Positions 1-10,313 of a stretch of DNA of 64,000 nucleotides are shown here, piece by piece. Position 1 is the first letter of the stretch, and each line of letters begins with the position of its first letter. The notes under the pieces are model-generated. The model was not told the DNA's origin. It saw nothing but the letters and a program-made list of their open reading frames with translations, and did not search any database. The DNA is from Amoebophrya sp. A120 (lineage: Eukaryota > Sar > Dinophyceae > Syndiniales > Amoebophryaceae). The position numbers were made by a program, and so were the translations under genes. The DNA lies in NCBI GenBank assembly GCA_905178155.1, contig CAJINV010000002.1, positions 9,556,931 to 9,620,930 of the forward strand. The letters are read 5' to 3'.

Positions 1-297
1 GGGGGGGGACGGGGTGGGTGGTCGAATCCCAATGTAGAGAATACTCCAAAAAACGCGCCGCATATACTTTGCAGCATGTGTAAAAACAGGCATAGCATTC
101 CTTGTGTGTCAGTTGTACTCTCAAGGTCATTCATAATCGCTAAAATCGTGAAAATACTGAATGTCCAGAAAAATTGAAAATTTTATCTCGAAAAAAATAT
201 CGAAAAACACGTCGCAGATGATGTATATTCATGCATGAACATAATGCAAAATGTATAAAAGTACGCTAGAAAGCGAAAGAATATTCATCACGCGTCC
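1..297. other. Flank of deleted copia element
   Basis: The window opens with a G-rich stretch and continues AT-rich. I see no gene. The last five bases (293-297, CGTCC) are the left target-site copy of the adjoining retrotransposon. Confidence 0.6.
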
Positions 298-703
298 TGT
301 TAAAAGTGGGAAGGAACATCGACCACTTATCGAGCAACACACCCTGAACACGCTCCAGGATGTGGCAGAACCTCCGAACCAGCTCGGTCCGGGAACGAAC
401 TCAGTAGATAGGTAGAACCAACCTAAAACAGAAGGAAAGCAGTGCAGTTCGTTCAGTGTTCATCCTGAAACAGGTACTGTCTACCACGAAACGCCTTGCG
501 ATTCCTGACATCAACGATGTCCCTCCTGGTGCTCTCTTCCTCTCTCCCCTCTCTCCTGGCTGCCTCTTTAGTTTCTACCCCTACGCTGAAGCCTTAGCTA
601 CGAAACGATTGCTACTCGAGAGGGCCGACACAATCGCGCGCCAGAAAGCCGTACGGTGGGGCGTGCACTCCCCCTCGTACGGTCCCTGACACCACAATTG
701 TTA
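298..703 (-). repeat. 3' LTR of deleted copia element
   Basis: About 406 bp, starting TGTTAAAAG and ending CACAATTGTTA on the + strand. It resembles the LTR at 3658-4023 in layout and at both ends but diverges clearly inside, so it represents a related subfamily. Near its right end it carries a strong hairpin (about 645-692, arms around CCGTACG). Confidence 0.7.
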
Positions 704-1719
704 CAACCCCCCCTCCAAAAAAAGAGGTCTTGACATCAGTGTTGAAAAACGCGAGTTTTGAAATCCGATAAGAGAAGGTAGAAGAACTAAGCCAGGAGGA
801 GGGAAGACCTTCGATAGCCACTAGAAACCTCTATCGCCACAAGAGAAAAACCAGATGTAATTCAAAAAAGGAGAACGCGAAATCATACACGGAATTCTGA
901 AACTGAAACTGCGAAAACACGATAGGCATGAAGAACCGGGAAAGAAATATACTTTTAAGTTGTGGATGAACAGATTAATTTTGTACAAAACGACCAGAAG
1001 TGTAGAAACAGCATGACAAACTAAGTCTGGCACTCTTATGCAGAACGCCGTTTAGCATTACAAATTGCCGCACTTGGTTTGTTGTGCACAGATCTCGAAA
1101 ATAAATTTTGTTGAACTTCCGCGGAGACTCAACAGCGAAACGGAAATAAATGTAGTCGCGAAACCGAAAAAGAGCATCATCTTACAGTAGTGCGAATTCT
1201 TGAAAATTTTACACGAAGGTTCATTTTTTTTTGTTTGTAGCGAAACGACAGATAGGAAACAAAAGAAGAAGGACATCAAGAAACGTGGTTTGTAATGCTG
1301 AGAACGCGAGGTTGAAGGTATTTTTGCCGAAAATCTTGTGAAACATAGCAAAGCCCACTGAGAAAGGAGCTTTTGCGTGCTAGAGAGAGGAATCAAAAAT
1401 GTCAAAAATGTATAAGAGCTTGAGCGAGCGGGGCGAAGGCAACATGTTGCTACAGGATAAGCATGGTTATCAGTTGAGCCCCCGCATGCGAGTTTTAGGT
1501 CGTGCAAAAAAGAAGAACTTGTGCTGCTGTGATAACACGCTCTTGGCATTGTAAGCCTTCCCCCGGTGGGTATCTGGACACGATACCCCGAGAGCTGTAA
1601 AGTATGTTTGTTCGCAGTAGTATCCTGGTAGCTGTTTAAAAGTTAGAATCACGCTGGGAGAGAAGAAAAACAAAACCGGAACGAAGACCCCCGGCGGCGG
1701 TCAGGGTTACGAATTCACT

Positions 1720-3443
1720 TCACTCCAGCATTCCCAGCACCTCCGGGGGAAGCTGAAAGTCGGCGTCGTTATGTTGCAGGAAGCGGCGAACCATTTCGAG
1801 ATCGCATTTCGCGATCTCTTTGGTCAAAATGTCGCTCGGGTTCGCCGCGCCTTTGATGTGAAAAATACAAAGGTCGCCGTCCTGCACCAGCCGCGAAATG
1901 AAGAAATAATCCGCCCGCAGGTTGCGTTCCGTTGGCGCCCGTATTAGCGTGTTGGTGCTGCTCCGGACCACGTTGTTGGAGTCGGTGCAGATCACCAGCG
2001 GTTGCACTGCCGTAGCCAAGCCGGCGGAAACACAAATTCCGCGAAAGTACAGCAACTCGCTGATGATCAACCGGATTGCCAGCAATTCCGCGCTTGTGCT
2101 ACTGCTGAAAACCCGGGAAGGCTTGGCGCTGTAGTGCGTGACCAGGTTGTAGACCAAATCTTTTTCGTTTTCCCCCGCTTGTGCAGCCTCTTTTCGCTTG
2201 TTGAGGAGGCAAACCATTGCCCCCAGGCGTGGCACCAAACTCGCATCGACCAGGCCCAGAACAACGTCGGGGGAGCTGCTGGTGGGCAAAATTTTGATCG
2301 TGTCCTGCGCGTTTTCCTTTACCAGCGCGATCAGCTCGTTGACTTCGCTCACCAATAGCTCGTAGTCTTCCTCCGTTGCCTCGTCGTCCACCCGCCCTGC
2401 CAGGATGCAGATGCTGGCCACAAAACTCACCTGGCACTTGGTAACCCACATAAGCTCCCCAATCGCCCGGCGCAGGGGCGATTTTCGTTTTCTGTTTTGA
2501 AAAAAGTTCTGCAACTCCGCGTCGGAAATCATCTTCATCCCCTGGATGAACGACTGCTGACCCACTTCGAAGCCGATGTAGGTGGAGGAGGATGAAGCCG
2601 CGAAAATTTTTCCTCCTTCTGCCTTGCTGAACGTGTCGTCGTCCTTGTCACTTGGGGCCAATTCCCCGTGTCCCGTGCAGGTTATAGTCCGGCCGCAAAA
2701 ATTGTCGAAGTCCCCAGGCTGCAAGCAGGTACGGCTTCCCGGCGGGAACTCCTCGAAGACCTTCTCCAAACTTTCATGCGCCGCCCGGCTGCCACCGTAC
2801 AAGGTGTCGTCGACGTGAACACCCAAAATCCCCTCGATTTGAGCTTCCTGCAGCAAGGGGTCGTCGATGCTGCTGCTCATCAGTGGGTTTTGGTTTCTCC
2901 TTTCCTCATCGCTGCTCGCAACGAGGTTGCTCTCCGTTTCTGCTGCTGGTGGGGCTTCGGCCCCGTTTGCTGGTTTCTGTTCTTGGGCGGGTTTCTGCTT
3001 GGGGAAGTACCACAGGCATGGGTCCTGGTTGTCCTGCCGCCAACCCGCTACCCGCAAGCTCTTGAAGAGGGACTTTTGCCACTGCAGTGGAGCGTCGGCC
3101 AGGCCGTAGATGCAGCGCCGCAGTTTTATGAACTTGCTGTCGAACCCCATGCCCTGAATCGCCTCCGGTATCTGCAGCCAAACTGGGTCGGTTAACAGCT
3201 CGCCGCGGAGGAAAGCCTGACTAATGTCGGCAATGTTCGCGAGCTTGTTATTCTTGGCGAGCCAGTGGAGGATGATGAGGAGGGAGCTGTCGCAAAGGGT
3301 GTGGCAGCGCTTTTCAAGTCCCCCCTCCAACCTGGAGTCCATGTAGCCCTTCGCGCACCACCTCATCTTCGCCTTCACAAATTTCCCGTTGCAGAACTTC
3401 AAAGCGAAGACGATCCGGGACGCCACCACCGAAGCGTCGGGGG
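1720..3443 (-). pseudogene. Copia reverse transcriptase/RNase H fragment
   Basis: This is the C-terminal third of a copia polyprotein, still open. Visible landmarks are the RT start ASVVASRIVF, the RT active site GVHVDDTLYGG, the RNase H aspartate motifs VDASLVPRLG and CTDSNNVVRS, and the closing HIKGAANPSDILTK typical of copia RNase H. It is clearly similar to the same region of the intact pol at 5175-10310 but differs at many residues. Upstream of ASVVAS the frame runs into LTR-derived sequence, so protease and integrase are absent and the product cannot function alone. An apparent methionine start near 3540 lies outside the real coding part. Confidence 0.85.
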
Positions 3444-3526
3444 GGGGCGGTTTCCTTGTGGTGTCAGGGACCGTACGAGGGGGAGTGCGCGCCCCACCGT
3501 ACGGCTTTCTGGCGCCACAATTGTTA

Positions 3527-3657
3527 CGTCCTTGCATCACTATATTTACAGAATTTGTTACTTTTTCATTTTTTTCAAAATTTTATTTTTATGGTAGATT
3601 CCAATTAATGTGGTTAATCTAATCAGAAATATGAAAAGTATACAAGGAAACGCCAAT
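3527..3657. other. AT-rich spacer between two copia elements
   Basis: Contains the right target copy of the first element (3527-3531) and the left target copy CCAAT of the second (3653-3657). No gene is visible. Confidence 0.7.
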
Positions 3658-4023
3658 TGTTAAATAGCATCGAACTATCTTAGCAACGCACTAGGAACAC
3701 GCTTCCCAGATGCGGCAGAACCACCAGACGACCTTCGTCCGGAACTCGAGATAGTAGAACCAACCTAAAACAGCAAAGGAAGATGCGCATTGTCAGTCCA
3801 CGTCCGCCATAGCATGCGGATATCCTCGAAACACGAGCAGAGTACACGAATCCCTCTCGATTCTCTCCCCCCACTCCTGGCCCACGACTCTAGCGATATT
3901 CACGACCTTAACCAGCTAAGTACGACCCTGAAGCGCTAAGGCTGTAAAATCTACGATATACAGGCGCAGGCGTGCCAATTTGTGGCGCTGGTGGTGTGCA
4001 CCCCACCAACACCACAATTGTTA
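3658..4023 (-). repeat. 3' LTR of intact copia element
   Basis: 366 bp. It starts TGTTAAATAG and ends CACAATTGTTA on the + strand. It is nearly identical to 11913-12276; the clear difference is two extra bases near 3943. Confidence 0.9.
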
Positions 4024-4036
4024 CACCCCCCTTCCC
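4024..4036 (-). other. Polypurine tract of intact copia element
   Basis: On the minus strand a purine run reading GGGAAGGGGGGTG abuts the 3' LTR directly, the position expected for the plus-strand primer in reverse transcription. The deleted element has the same feature at about 704-715. Confidence 0.75.
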
Positions 4037-5174
4037 AAAAATAGGCTTGAGCATGGTAGCGAAAAGGTAAAAGAAGTACAAAACCTATGGTCGTCCTGGC
4101 CAGGAGGGGAAGAGCTGTTTTGTGTCCTCGAACTTCATTTCGGTGCCCTTGCACCTTCTGTTGTCCTCGTTCGGAGTGCCCTTGCACTCTGTGTCCTCGA
4201 TACTAGTACACCCTGCGTCCCCGAACTGAATACGTTAAAAGCGTTTGTCCTCGAAACTAGTAGCTGACCACGAAATAAAGAAATTGTCCACGAGATGGTG
4301 AAAACCACGAGAATATGTTATAACTTTTGACCGCGATAGGTGACCACGAAACTAGCATGCATTGCGGGAAGAGATGCTCACGCGCATAGGATGCAAATTG
4401 TACACGAAGCTATCTTTTGAAACCGTAAACGAAGATATTTTTTTTTGAAATTTTACACGAAGATATTTTCTTTGCTAGAAGACGCCGAACCTAGAGAGTT
4501 TTGTACAAAAGAGCATGACAAATTGGAGAATGTATTTGAGTGCGAATTCATATAGAATACCGAGAACCTTATGTGAAGCTTGCAACGTGGTTAGTACAGC
4601 CAAACGATAACAAAGTGCGAAACAGCATGAGAAACTTCATTTTTCTGGTTCAGTTCTTAAAGGTGGAAAACTCCTGCTTCCGCCGTGTTTGGAGGAGAAC
4701 AAGATGGAGAAACATATCAGAAGTAGGTCATTTTTCTGGAACTTTTTCCACGAAAAGCACAAGGTCTTGCGGGGGTAGAAACGAAATCGAAATCCTACAT
4801 GAAGCGACGAAACGAAAGAGAAGGCATCTATAGTGGTCTAGGACCTGGCTGGAAGGTGCTCTGTAAGCCTGAGAACGCGAATTTTGCAACATGTCTGGTA
4901 GATATCTTACAAAAATAAGAAAATCCCCCTTAGAAACCGAAGTTGGAAGTTGAAAAATGCAACGTGATTAGATTTGAAAACCGATAGAGCTACAAGATGC
5001 CGCGGGTTAAGCTGTCAGCTGCTTTTCGCGCGATTCAGGTCGCGCGAAGGGTTTTTTTTACTAAAGATCTTAATTGAAGTTGAGCTCATTCTTGTTGAGC
5101 TTCCGCGGACACTCAACAGCCAAAACAAACAAAACCGCGACGCCCTCCCCGCTCGGGGGTGCGGGTTATAAAAA
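4037..5174 (-). other. 3' untranslated region of copia element
   Basis: About 1.1 kb between the pol stop and the polypurine tract, without credible coding sequence. Parts match the corresponding region of the deleted element, for example CTTCCGCGG...ACTCAACAGC near 5100 and near 1117. It contains GCATGACAAA near 4513, a 10-mer that recurs in introners of this window. Confidence 0.6.
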
Positions 5175-8100
5175 TCAACCGTCCCCCAGCATACACAGCA
5201 CCTCCGGCGGAAGCGCAAACTGCGCTTTGTGGTGCTGGAGAAAATCCCGGACCATTTCCAAGTTGCATTTTTCCACCTGCTTCGTCAAAATGTCGCTCGG
5301 GTTTGCCGCGCCCTTGATGTGCCACAAAAGCAAGTCGCCGTCCTGAATCAGCCGCGAGATGAAGTTGTAGTCCGCCCGTAAATTACGCTCACTAGGCGTC
5401 CGGATCATAGTGCTGCTGCTGCTGCGGACGATGTTGTTGGAGTCGGTGCAGATCACCAGCGGCTGCACCGACAGGGTGAGGCCAGCGGAAACACAAATTC
5501 CGCGAAAGTATAACAGCTCGCTGATGATCAGGCGGATGGCAAGCAGTTCCGCGCTTGTGGAACTGCTAAAAACTCGGGAAGGTTTGGAGCTGTAGTGCGT
5601 GATCATGTTGTAGACTAGTTTTTCTGTCCCTTCGTCGCCCTGTCCCGAAGCAGCCTTCTCTTTGTTCAGCAAGCACACCAGCGCGCCGAGCCGCGGCACC
5701 AGCGAAGCGTCTACCAGGCCCAGAATTACATCTGGGGCTTGGGAGGTGGGTCGGATATGTATGGCGTCGCCCGCGTGCTCCTTGACTTGCCCGATCAAGT
5801 CATTAACCTCCGCCACTAGCGCGCTGTACTCCTCTTCCTCGGCTTCATCGTTCACCATGCCGGCGAGGATGCAGATGTTGGCCACAAAACTCACCTGGCA
5901 TTTTGTGACCCACATCAACTCCCCGATCGCCCGCCTCAGTGGCGACTTTCTTCTTCTGTTCGCGAAAAATTTCTGCACTTCCTCTTCGGTGATCGGGGAC
6001 ATGGTTTTGATGAAGGATTGCTGCCCAACTTCGAACGCCAAAGCGCAGTCCGAATCCGCGCCCGCGACGATCTTTTCCCCCTCTTTCAGCTCGAAACCGT
6101 TTTCCTGTTTCTCCTCGGGGAGCAACTCGCCGTGCTTGGTGCATTTAATGGAGCGGCCGCAGAAATTGTCGCTGTCCCCCGGCTGCAGGCAGGTCCGGCT
6201 TCCTGGCGGGAACTGCTCGAAGACCTTCTCCAAACTTTCGTGTGCGCGCTGCGACCCGCCGTAGATGGTGTCATCCACGTGAACACCCAAAATCCCCTCT
6301 ATTTCTTGCTCCTTGAGCAAGGGGTCGTCGATGCTGCTGCGCAGCAGCGGGTTTGCGTTTCTCCTCTCCTCGTCGCCGCTTGGCTCCGCGGGCGTCTCCT
6401 CTGGCTCGGCTTCGGTTCCGGTGGTTCGTTTCTCGTCTGCCGCTGCTGGTTCTGCTTTCTCCTTGGGGAAGTACCACAAGCACGGGTCTTGCAGGTCCTG
6501 CCGCCACCCGGCTTCCTTCAAGCTCCGGAACAAAACTTTTTGCCACGCCAAAGGAGCATCCGCAAGCCCGTACAAGCAGCGGCGAAGCTTTATGTACTTC
6601 GCCTGGAAGCCGAAAGCCGTGTTGCCTTGGATCGCGGTGGGGATCTCCAGCCAGACGGGGTCAAGCAACAGGTCCCCGCGCAAAAACGCCTGGCTGATGT
6701 CCGCGATGTTCGCCAACTTGTTGTGCTTGCTCAGCCAGTGCAAAATTACCAGCAGGGAACTGTCGCAAAGGGTGTGGCAACGCTTCTCCAACTTCCCGCC
6801 CTCCAAGCGGGAATCCATGAAGCCCTTCGCGCGCCACCGCATCTTGGCCTTGACAAATTTCCCGGAATTGAACTTCAAAGTGAAGACGATCCGGCTTGCC
6901 ACCACCGAGGCCCCGGCCGGCCTGTCGTCTTGCTGGCTGCCCATGTCGAAAACCCCAAGGGCCTGGATTCCCTTGACCTCCGCCGCCCTTGCTTCGTCCA
7001 CCAGGTGCCACAGGCCGTATTTGTCTATCTGCGCCATCGTGAGCTCGACGCTGCACCCGTTTGGCGTCACTGCTTCCCAGTTCACTTCCCGCGGCTGCTC
7101 GATTTTCAAAAACAAGTGAAGGTCTTCCCGCTGCGGTCTGTCCTGGCCCGGTTCGAAAACTTGGAAGGGAGTTTGGTGCCCGAAGCGGAAGGCCTGGTCG
7201 TACCCGCGAAGAGTTGGTGGAACTTGGCAGCCCCTGCGGAACACCTTCGCTTCAACCACGTAAACATCACCCCCAAAGCCCGCCGCCGTCCCCGAAACCG
7301 GTCGCCCGTTCAGGAGTTTGTTTATTTCTGTTACTACCGGATCGCGGAAGGAGGATTTGAAGACCGTTTGGCGGCCGCGCTGGGTGATCAAGTCCTGCAG
7401 GAAGTTTGTGTTGCTCTCGATGGCCCTCAGCTGGTTCTTCCAGTCCCCCGCCGTCCGTAACACTGGATCGCGCTCCACCGGGTCCGCTTCGACCAAAAAC
7501 AACTTGTCATCTTCCTCCTCCACCCGAGCTCGTCCTGTGCTGGTTTGTGCAACAAACGCTTGCGCCGCCTCGGTTAGTTCGCAGTTGTAAACTGGGCCGG
7601 TGGAGATGTTGAAGGTGGAAAAGGCCGCGCCGCGGTCGTCTATTTTTGTTGCCGGTGTGGATTTGTCGCGCGTGAAGAGCGCGTCGCAACTCGTCATCAG
7701 CAGTCTTCTGGTTTTGCTAGCTGGCTCTTCGGGAATGGGCGATCCAAAAATTTCCTCCTCGAGGATGTCCTGCGCGCTTCTCTTCTGGCCGGCCGCCCCA
7801 GCTTGCTGCGGAACTGCTTCTGGTGGTGGTCGCGGAGGTTCGAGTGGTTGTACGGTAGAAGCTGGCTTTTGCTTTGGCGGGCGGCCCCGCTTTCGTTCCT
7901 CCTTTATGATTTTGCGCGGCGGCTGGAACGTCGGTTCTGCCGCTGCTGCGACTGGTAGCTTGCTGTTGTTCCCGGAAGTTGTGGTCTTCTTTTCTTCGCC
8001 TGTCCCGACCGCCCCCGGTGCGGAAACTTGTTGCTTGCGGTCTTCAGGCGCTGTAATTCCTGGAAGCGGGTGGAAGTCGATGGGGGCGGTCATGTAGTCG

Positions 8101-10310
8101 CCCAAGGGTCTCCCGTGCTGAATCTCTTCTGCGCTCATCACGAACTTCTTTACCTGGGCGGCCCGGTAGGGAAGAATTTTGTTGCTGCCAGAAGGCCTCA
8201 CCAAAGCCTCGCCCTTGAGGGGATCGACCCCAACGCACGTCCCGGTCTGCCTCCAGTGCGCTTTTCCCCCGTGCCAGTTCTCCGACTGCTTGCCATGGGC
8301 CCGCAAAATGCGAACCGTGTCTCCCGGGCTTAGTTCGGAAATGTTCGTGATGGACCGGCTCAGCTTGTATCCGCGGTTGAAACGGCGAACCCGACTCAGC
8401 ATCTCTTTCCACTGCACCTCGATCATCGCCTTTTTCTGCTCCTGCAAAGCCGACCCGAACTGTTGCAGGATGTAACGCGACCCCCGGTCGTCGTTGCCCT
8501 CGCAGTGGCCGTGGGCGAGGTTGTTGGGGCTGTAGCAGGTACCATGCGCCCCCGGGCAGGAATTCAACAACTCCTCGCAGTAGTCCAAAAGCTTTTCCTT
8601 CAACTCGAACTGGTCCGCGTCGACCTTTTTCGAGTTGTAGACCGTGTCCGCGAAATCCGCAATAGCCTTGGAAACACCCCGCAGGCCGACGATCTGTTCT
8701 AGCAGCGCGATCTTGGTCCCCCCGGTTAGCAGCAAAATTTTGTTCAAACTTTTATTGAACTTTGCGTGCGCCCGCTCCTCCTTCCCGATCATGTGCGGCG
8801 ACTTGAACGGGATGGGCAGCCCAATTATGTCGTTCTCCACCAAGAACCCCTCTACTTCTGCGTTGATCTGGTCCGTTTTCTCGTCGTAAATGAAGCAGGT
8901 CGGGAACCCCCCGGCGCGGCTCTTGAAGCGATGCAGAGCGGCCGGAACTTGCGCCGGTGGCTTTTCGGAATTCGCGCCCGTTTTCTCCGGCAAGTGGTGG
9001 TCGATAAGGTGCAGGATCCGCTTCTGTGCACCGAAATCGAACATGTGGTAGACCATCCCAAGGGCGGTGCTAACTGCGTCGCCCCCGACCAGGAGGCGGG
9101 GCCGTGCTGCGAACTGGCTAAAGCCCACCGGGTGGAGGATGTCCCGCGTTTTGTCAAAGGTGGCGCACTCCTCGCACAGGTCGTATTTTCGGATCCCTTC
9201 GAAAAACTCCCTTTCCTTCGCGTCCTTGATCTTTTCCCCCAGGGTTGCAAAGTGGCCGCCGTTGTAGTGCAACCGCACTAGCCACTCTTTGCGCTCCCTC
9301 GTGATTCGCGGAAAACGTTCAAAAAGCTCCGCGATCGACGTCGGCTTGGGGCCGGCTAGGAACCCGCTAAGAAAGATCGAGAAAACCTGTTCCCGCGGAC
9401 TTGCGGCCCTGAACTCCGTCTCCACCAAAAGAATGTCGTCCGCACTGTTCACCCGAAGGTCATCGCCCGCCAGTACTAGCATCTCTCCGCTGGTGCTAGT
9501 TTCGTTCCGGAACCCAAGCTGCCGCTGGAAGCTTCTTCCCACCAAAGGGTGGAACCGCCCTGGGAGCACCCGCCAGCACCCAGGTCGCCACGCGGTCCAC
9601 CGTCCGTCTGTTTTCCTGTGTCGCATCGCAATGTTGGAAAACCCCAAGTCTGCTACTGCGCCCTTGGCCGTCTCCCAAGTCTTCTTCGGCCCGGTTTCAA
9701 CAACTTGTGCTCCGAGTTCGCGCGCCCCGTCCGCCGGGAACACCAGGGAGCTCGCCCCAGTGTCGAAACAGGCAAAAAGCGTAGCGGTAACCAGATCGGC
9801 GCCCCGGCTCAGGTAAACCAGTCTTAGTCGTTCCACGGCTTCGCTGCCGCCCGCGGTAGTGCTGGTTTGTGCGTTTTGGATATTTACATGAGATTTATTT
9901 GCAGTTTTGCATGTGCTTTTCATCATCAAAGTCGACCCGAAATCGGTTGGCTTCTCCCTCGCTTGCTCGCTACCCGCTGCGGTAGCTGCCTCCGATTCCC
10001 GGTCTTCAAGATTGCGCTCCGGCTGCAAAAGGCTGCCGGGCCGCTTGGTCGAAATCTTCTTCCCGTCCGTCTGCAAAAGGCTTTCGGAGGAGGAAGACGT
10101 AGTGGTAGTGCTGGTAGTGCTTGTTTTTGCTTGCGGCAAAGTGCCGCTCGCTGTAGGTCTGGAAGGTGGAACGAAAATTGTACACGGTGAAGGAACAGGT
10201 CGCGCAGAATTCACATCAAAATCTTTTGCAGCATAGGCCGGAGCCACGTCGCGGCGCGTGGCTGTGCTGTTTTCTTTCCGGCTGCTGCTTTTCGTGTTTC
10301 CACTAGATAG
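5175..10310 (-). CDS. Copia pol polyprotein (protease, integrase, RT, RNase H)
   Basis: The frame is open from directly after the gag TGA to 5175, about 1,710 codons. There is no ATG near its start; the first start-like codon is GTG at 10247, so translation probably depends on reading through the gag stop. In order I see the aspartic protease motif CFDTGASSLVF (near residue 160 from the GTG), an integrase zinc finger with HX4H and CX2C (HYNGGH ... CEEC), a DDE core ending near GKEERAHAKFN, a long low-complexity linker, RT with active site GVHVDDTIYGG, and RNase H with CTDSNNIVRS and HIKGAANPSDILTK. No frameshift or stop interrupts it. Its job is particle maturation, cDNA synthesis and integration of the element. 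Confidence 0.93.
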   Translation of the reverse strand, partial: LSSGNTKSSSRKENSTATRRDVAPAYAAKDFDVNSARPVPSPCTIFVPPSRPTASGTLPQAKTSTTSTTTTSSSSESLLQTDGKKISTKRPGSLLQPERNLEDRESEAATAAGSEQAREKPTDFGSTLMMKSTCKTANKSHVNIQNAQTSTTAGGSEAVERLRLVYLSRGADLVTATLFACFDTGASSLVFPADGARELGAQVVETGPKKTWETAKGAVADLGFSNIAMRHRKTDGRWTAWRPGCWRVLPGRFHPLVGRSFQRQLGFRNETSTSGEMLVLAGDDLRVNSADDILLVETEFRAASPREQVFSIFLSGFLAGPKPTSIAELFERFPRITRERKEWLVRLHYNGGHFATLGEKIKDAKEREFFEGIRKYDLCEECATFDKTRDILHPVGFSQFAARPRLLVGGDAVSTALGMVYHMFDFGAQKRILHLIDHHLPEKTGANSEKPPAQVPAALHRFKSRAGGFPTCFIYDEKTDQINAEVEGFLVENDIIGLPIPFKSPHMIGKEERAHAKFNKSLNKILLLTGGTKIALLEQIVGLRGVSKAIADFADTVYNSKKVDADQFELKEKLLDYCEELLNSCPGAHGTCYSPNNLAHGHCEGNDDRGSRYILQQFGSALQEQKKAMIEVQWKEMLSRVRRFNRGYKLSRSITNISELSPGDTVRILRAHGKQSENWHGGKAHWRQTGTCVGVDPLKGEALVRPSGSNKILPYRAAQVKKFVMSAEEIQHGRPLGDYMTAPIDFHPLPGITAPEDRKQQVSAPGAVGTGEEKKTTTSGNNSKLPVAAAAEPTFQPPRKIIKEERKRGRPPKQKPASTVQPLEPPRPPPEAVPQQAGAAGQKRSAQDILEEEIFGSPIPEEPASKTRRLLMTSCDALFTRDKSTPATKIDDRGAAFSTFNISTGPVYNCELTEAAQAFVAQTSTGRARVEEEDDKLFLVEADPVERDPVLRTAGDWKNQLRAIESNTNFLQDLITQRGRQTVFKSSFRDPVVTEINKLLNGRPVSGTAAGFGGDVYVVEAKVFRRGCQVPPTLRGYDQAFRFGHQTPFQVFEPGQDRPQREDLHLFLKIEQPREVNWEAVTPNGCSVELTMAQIDKYGLWHLVDEARAAEVKGIQALGVFDMGSQQDDRPAGASVVASRIVFTLKFNSGKFVKAKMRWRAKGFMDSRLEGGKLEKRCHTLCDSSLLVILHWLSKHNKLANIADISQAFLRGDLLLDPVWLEIPTAIQGNTAFGFQAKYIKLRRCLYGLADAPLAWQKVLFRSLKEAGWRQDLQDPCLWYFPKEKAEPAAADEKRTTGTEAEPEETPAEPSGDEERRNANPLLRSSIDDPLLKEQEIEGILGVHVDDTIYGGSQRAHESLEKVFEQFPPGSRTCLQPGDSDNFCGRSIKCTKHGELLPEEKQENGFELKEGEKIVAGADSDCALAFEVGQQSFIKTMSPITEEEVQKFFANRRRKSPLRRAIGELMWVTKCQVSFVANICILAGMVNDEAEEEEYSALVAEVNDLIGQVKEHAGDAIHIRPTSQAPDVILGLVDASLVPRLGALVCLLNKEKAASGQGDEGTEKLVYNMITHYSSKPSRVFSSSTSAELLAIRLIISELLYFRGICVSAGLTLSVQPLVICTDSNNIVRSSSSTMIRTPSERNLRADYNFISRLIQDGDLLLWHIKGAANPSDILTKQVEKCNLEMVRDFLQHHKAQFALPPEVLCMLGDG

Positions 10311-10313
10311 TCA
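10305..10313 (-). promoter_or_regulatory. Candidate UGA-CUA stop-codon readthrough site
   Basis: Gag and pol share one frame and only this TGA separates them. The stop is followed by CTA TCT. UGA with a 3' CUA is a known leaky context in viral and cellular readthrough genes. No ATG lies between the stop and the protease domain in the pol frame, which fits a gag-pol fusion made by readthrough. Confidence 0.6.

Larger units (their letters stand above)
298..3526 (-). mobile_element. Internally deleted Ty1/copia retrotransposon
   Basis: The element is bounded by a 5-bp target duplication CGTCC (293-297 and 3527-3531). Read on the minus strand it ends in a full 3' LTR (298-703), preceded by a C-rich polypurine-tract complement at 704-715, a 3' untranslated region, and an open reverse transcriptase/RNase H segment. 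The gag, protease and integrase parts and most of the 5' LTR are missing; only about 70 bp of LTR end remains (about 3457-3526). Both LTR copies end CACAATTGTTA on the + strand, like the intact neighbour. The matching target duplication argues that the deletion arose before or during insertion, or afterwards inside the element, and not by truncation from outside. Confidence 0.8.

Noticed and set aside
3680-3874. 64-codon minus-strand frame repeated identically at 11935-12129
   Set aside because: It is part of the two LTRs; the identity reflects LTR duplication, not a gene.
6018-7460. 480-codon + strand frame antisense to copia pol
   Set aside because: It lies wholly inside the intact pol on the other strand, has no domain, and is a by-product of the GC-rich codon use.
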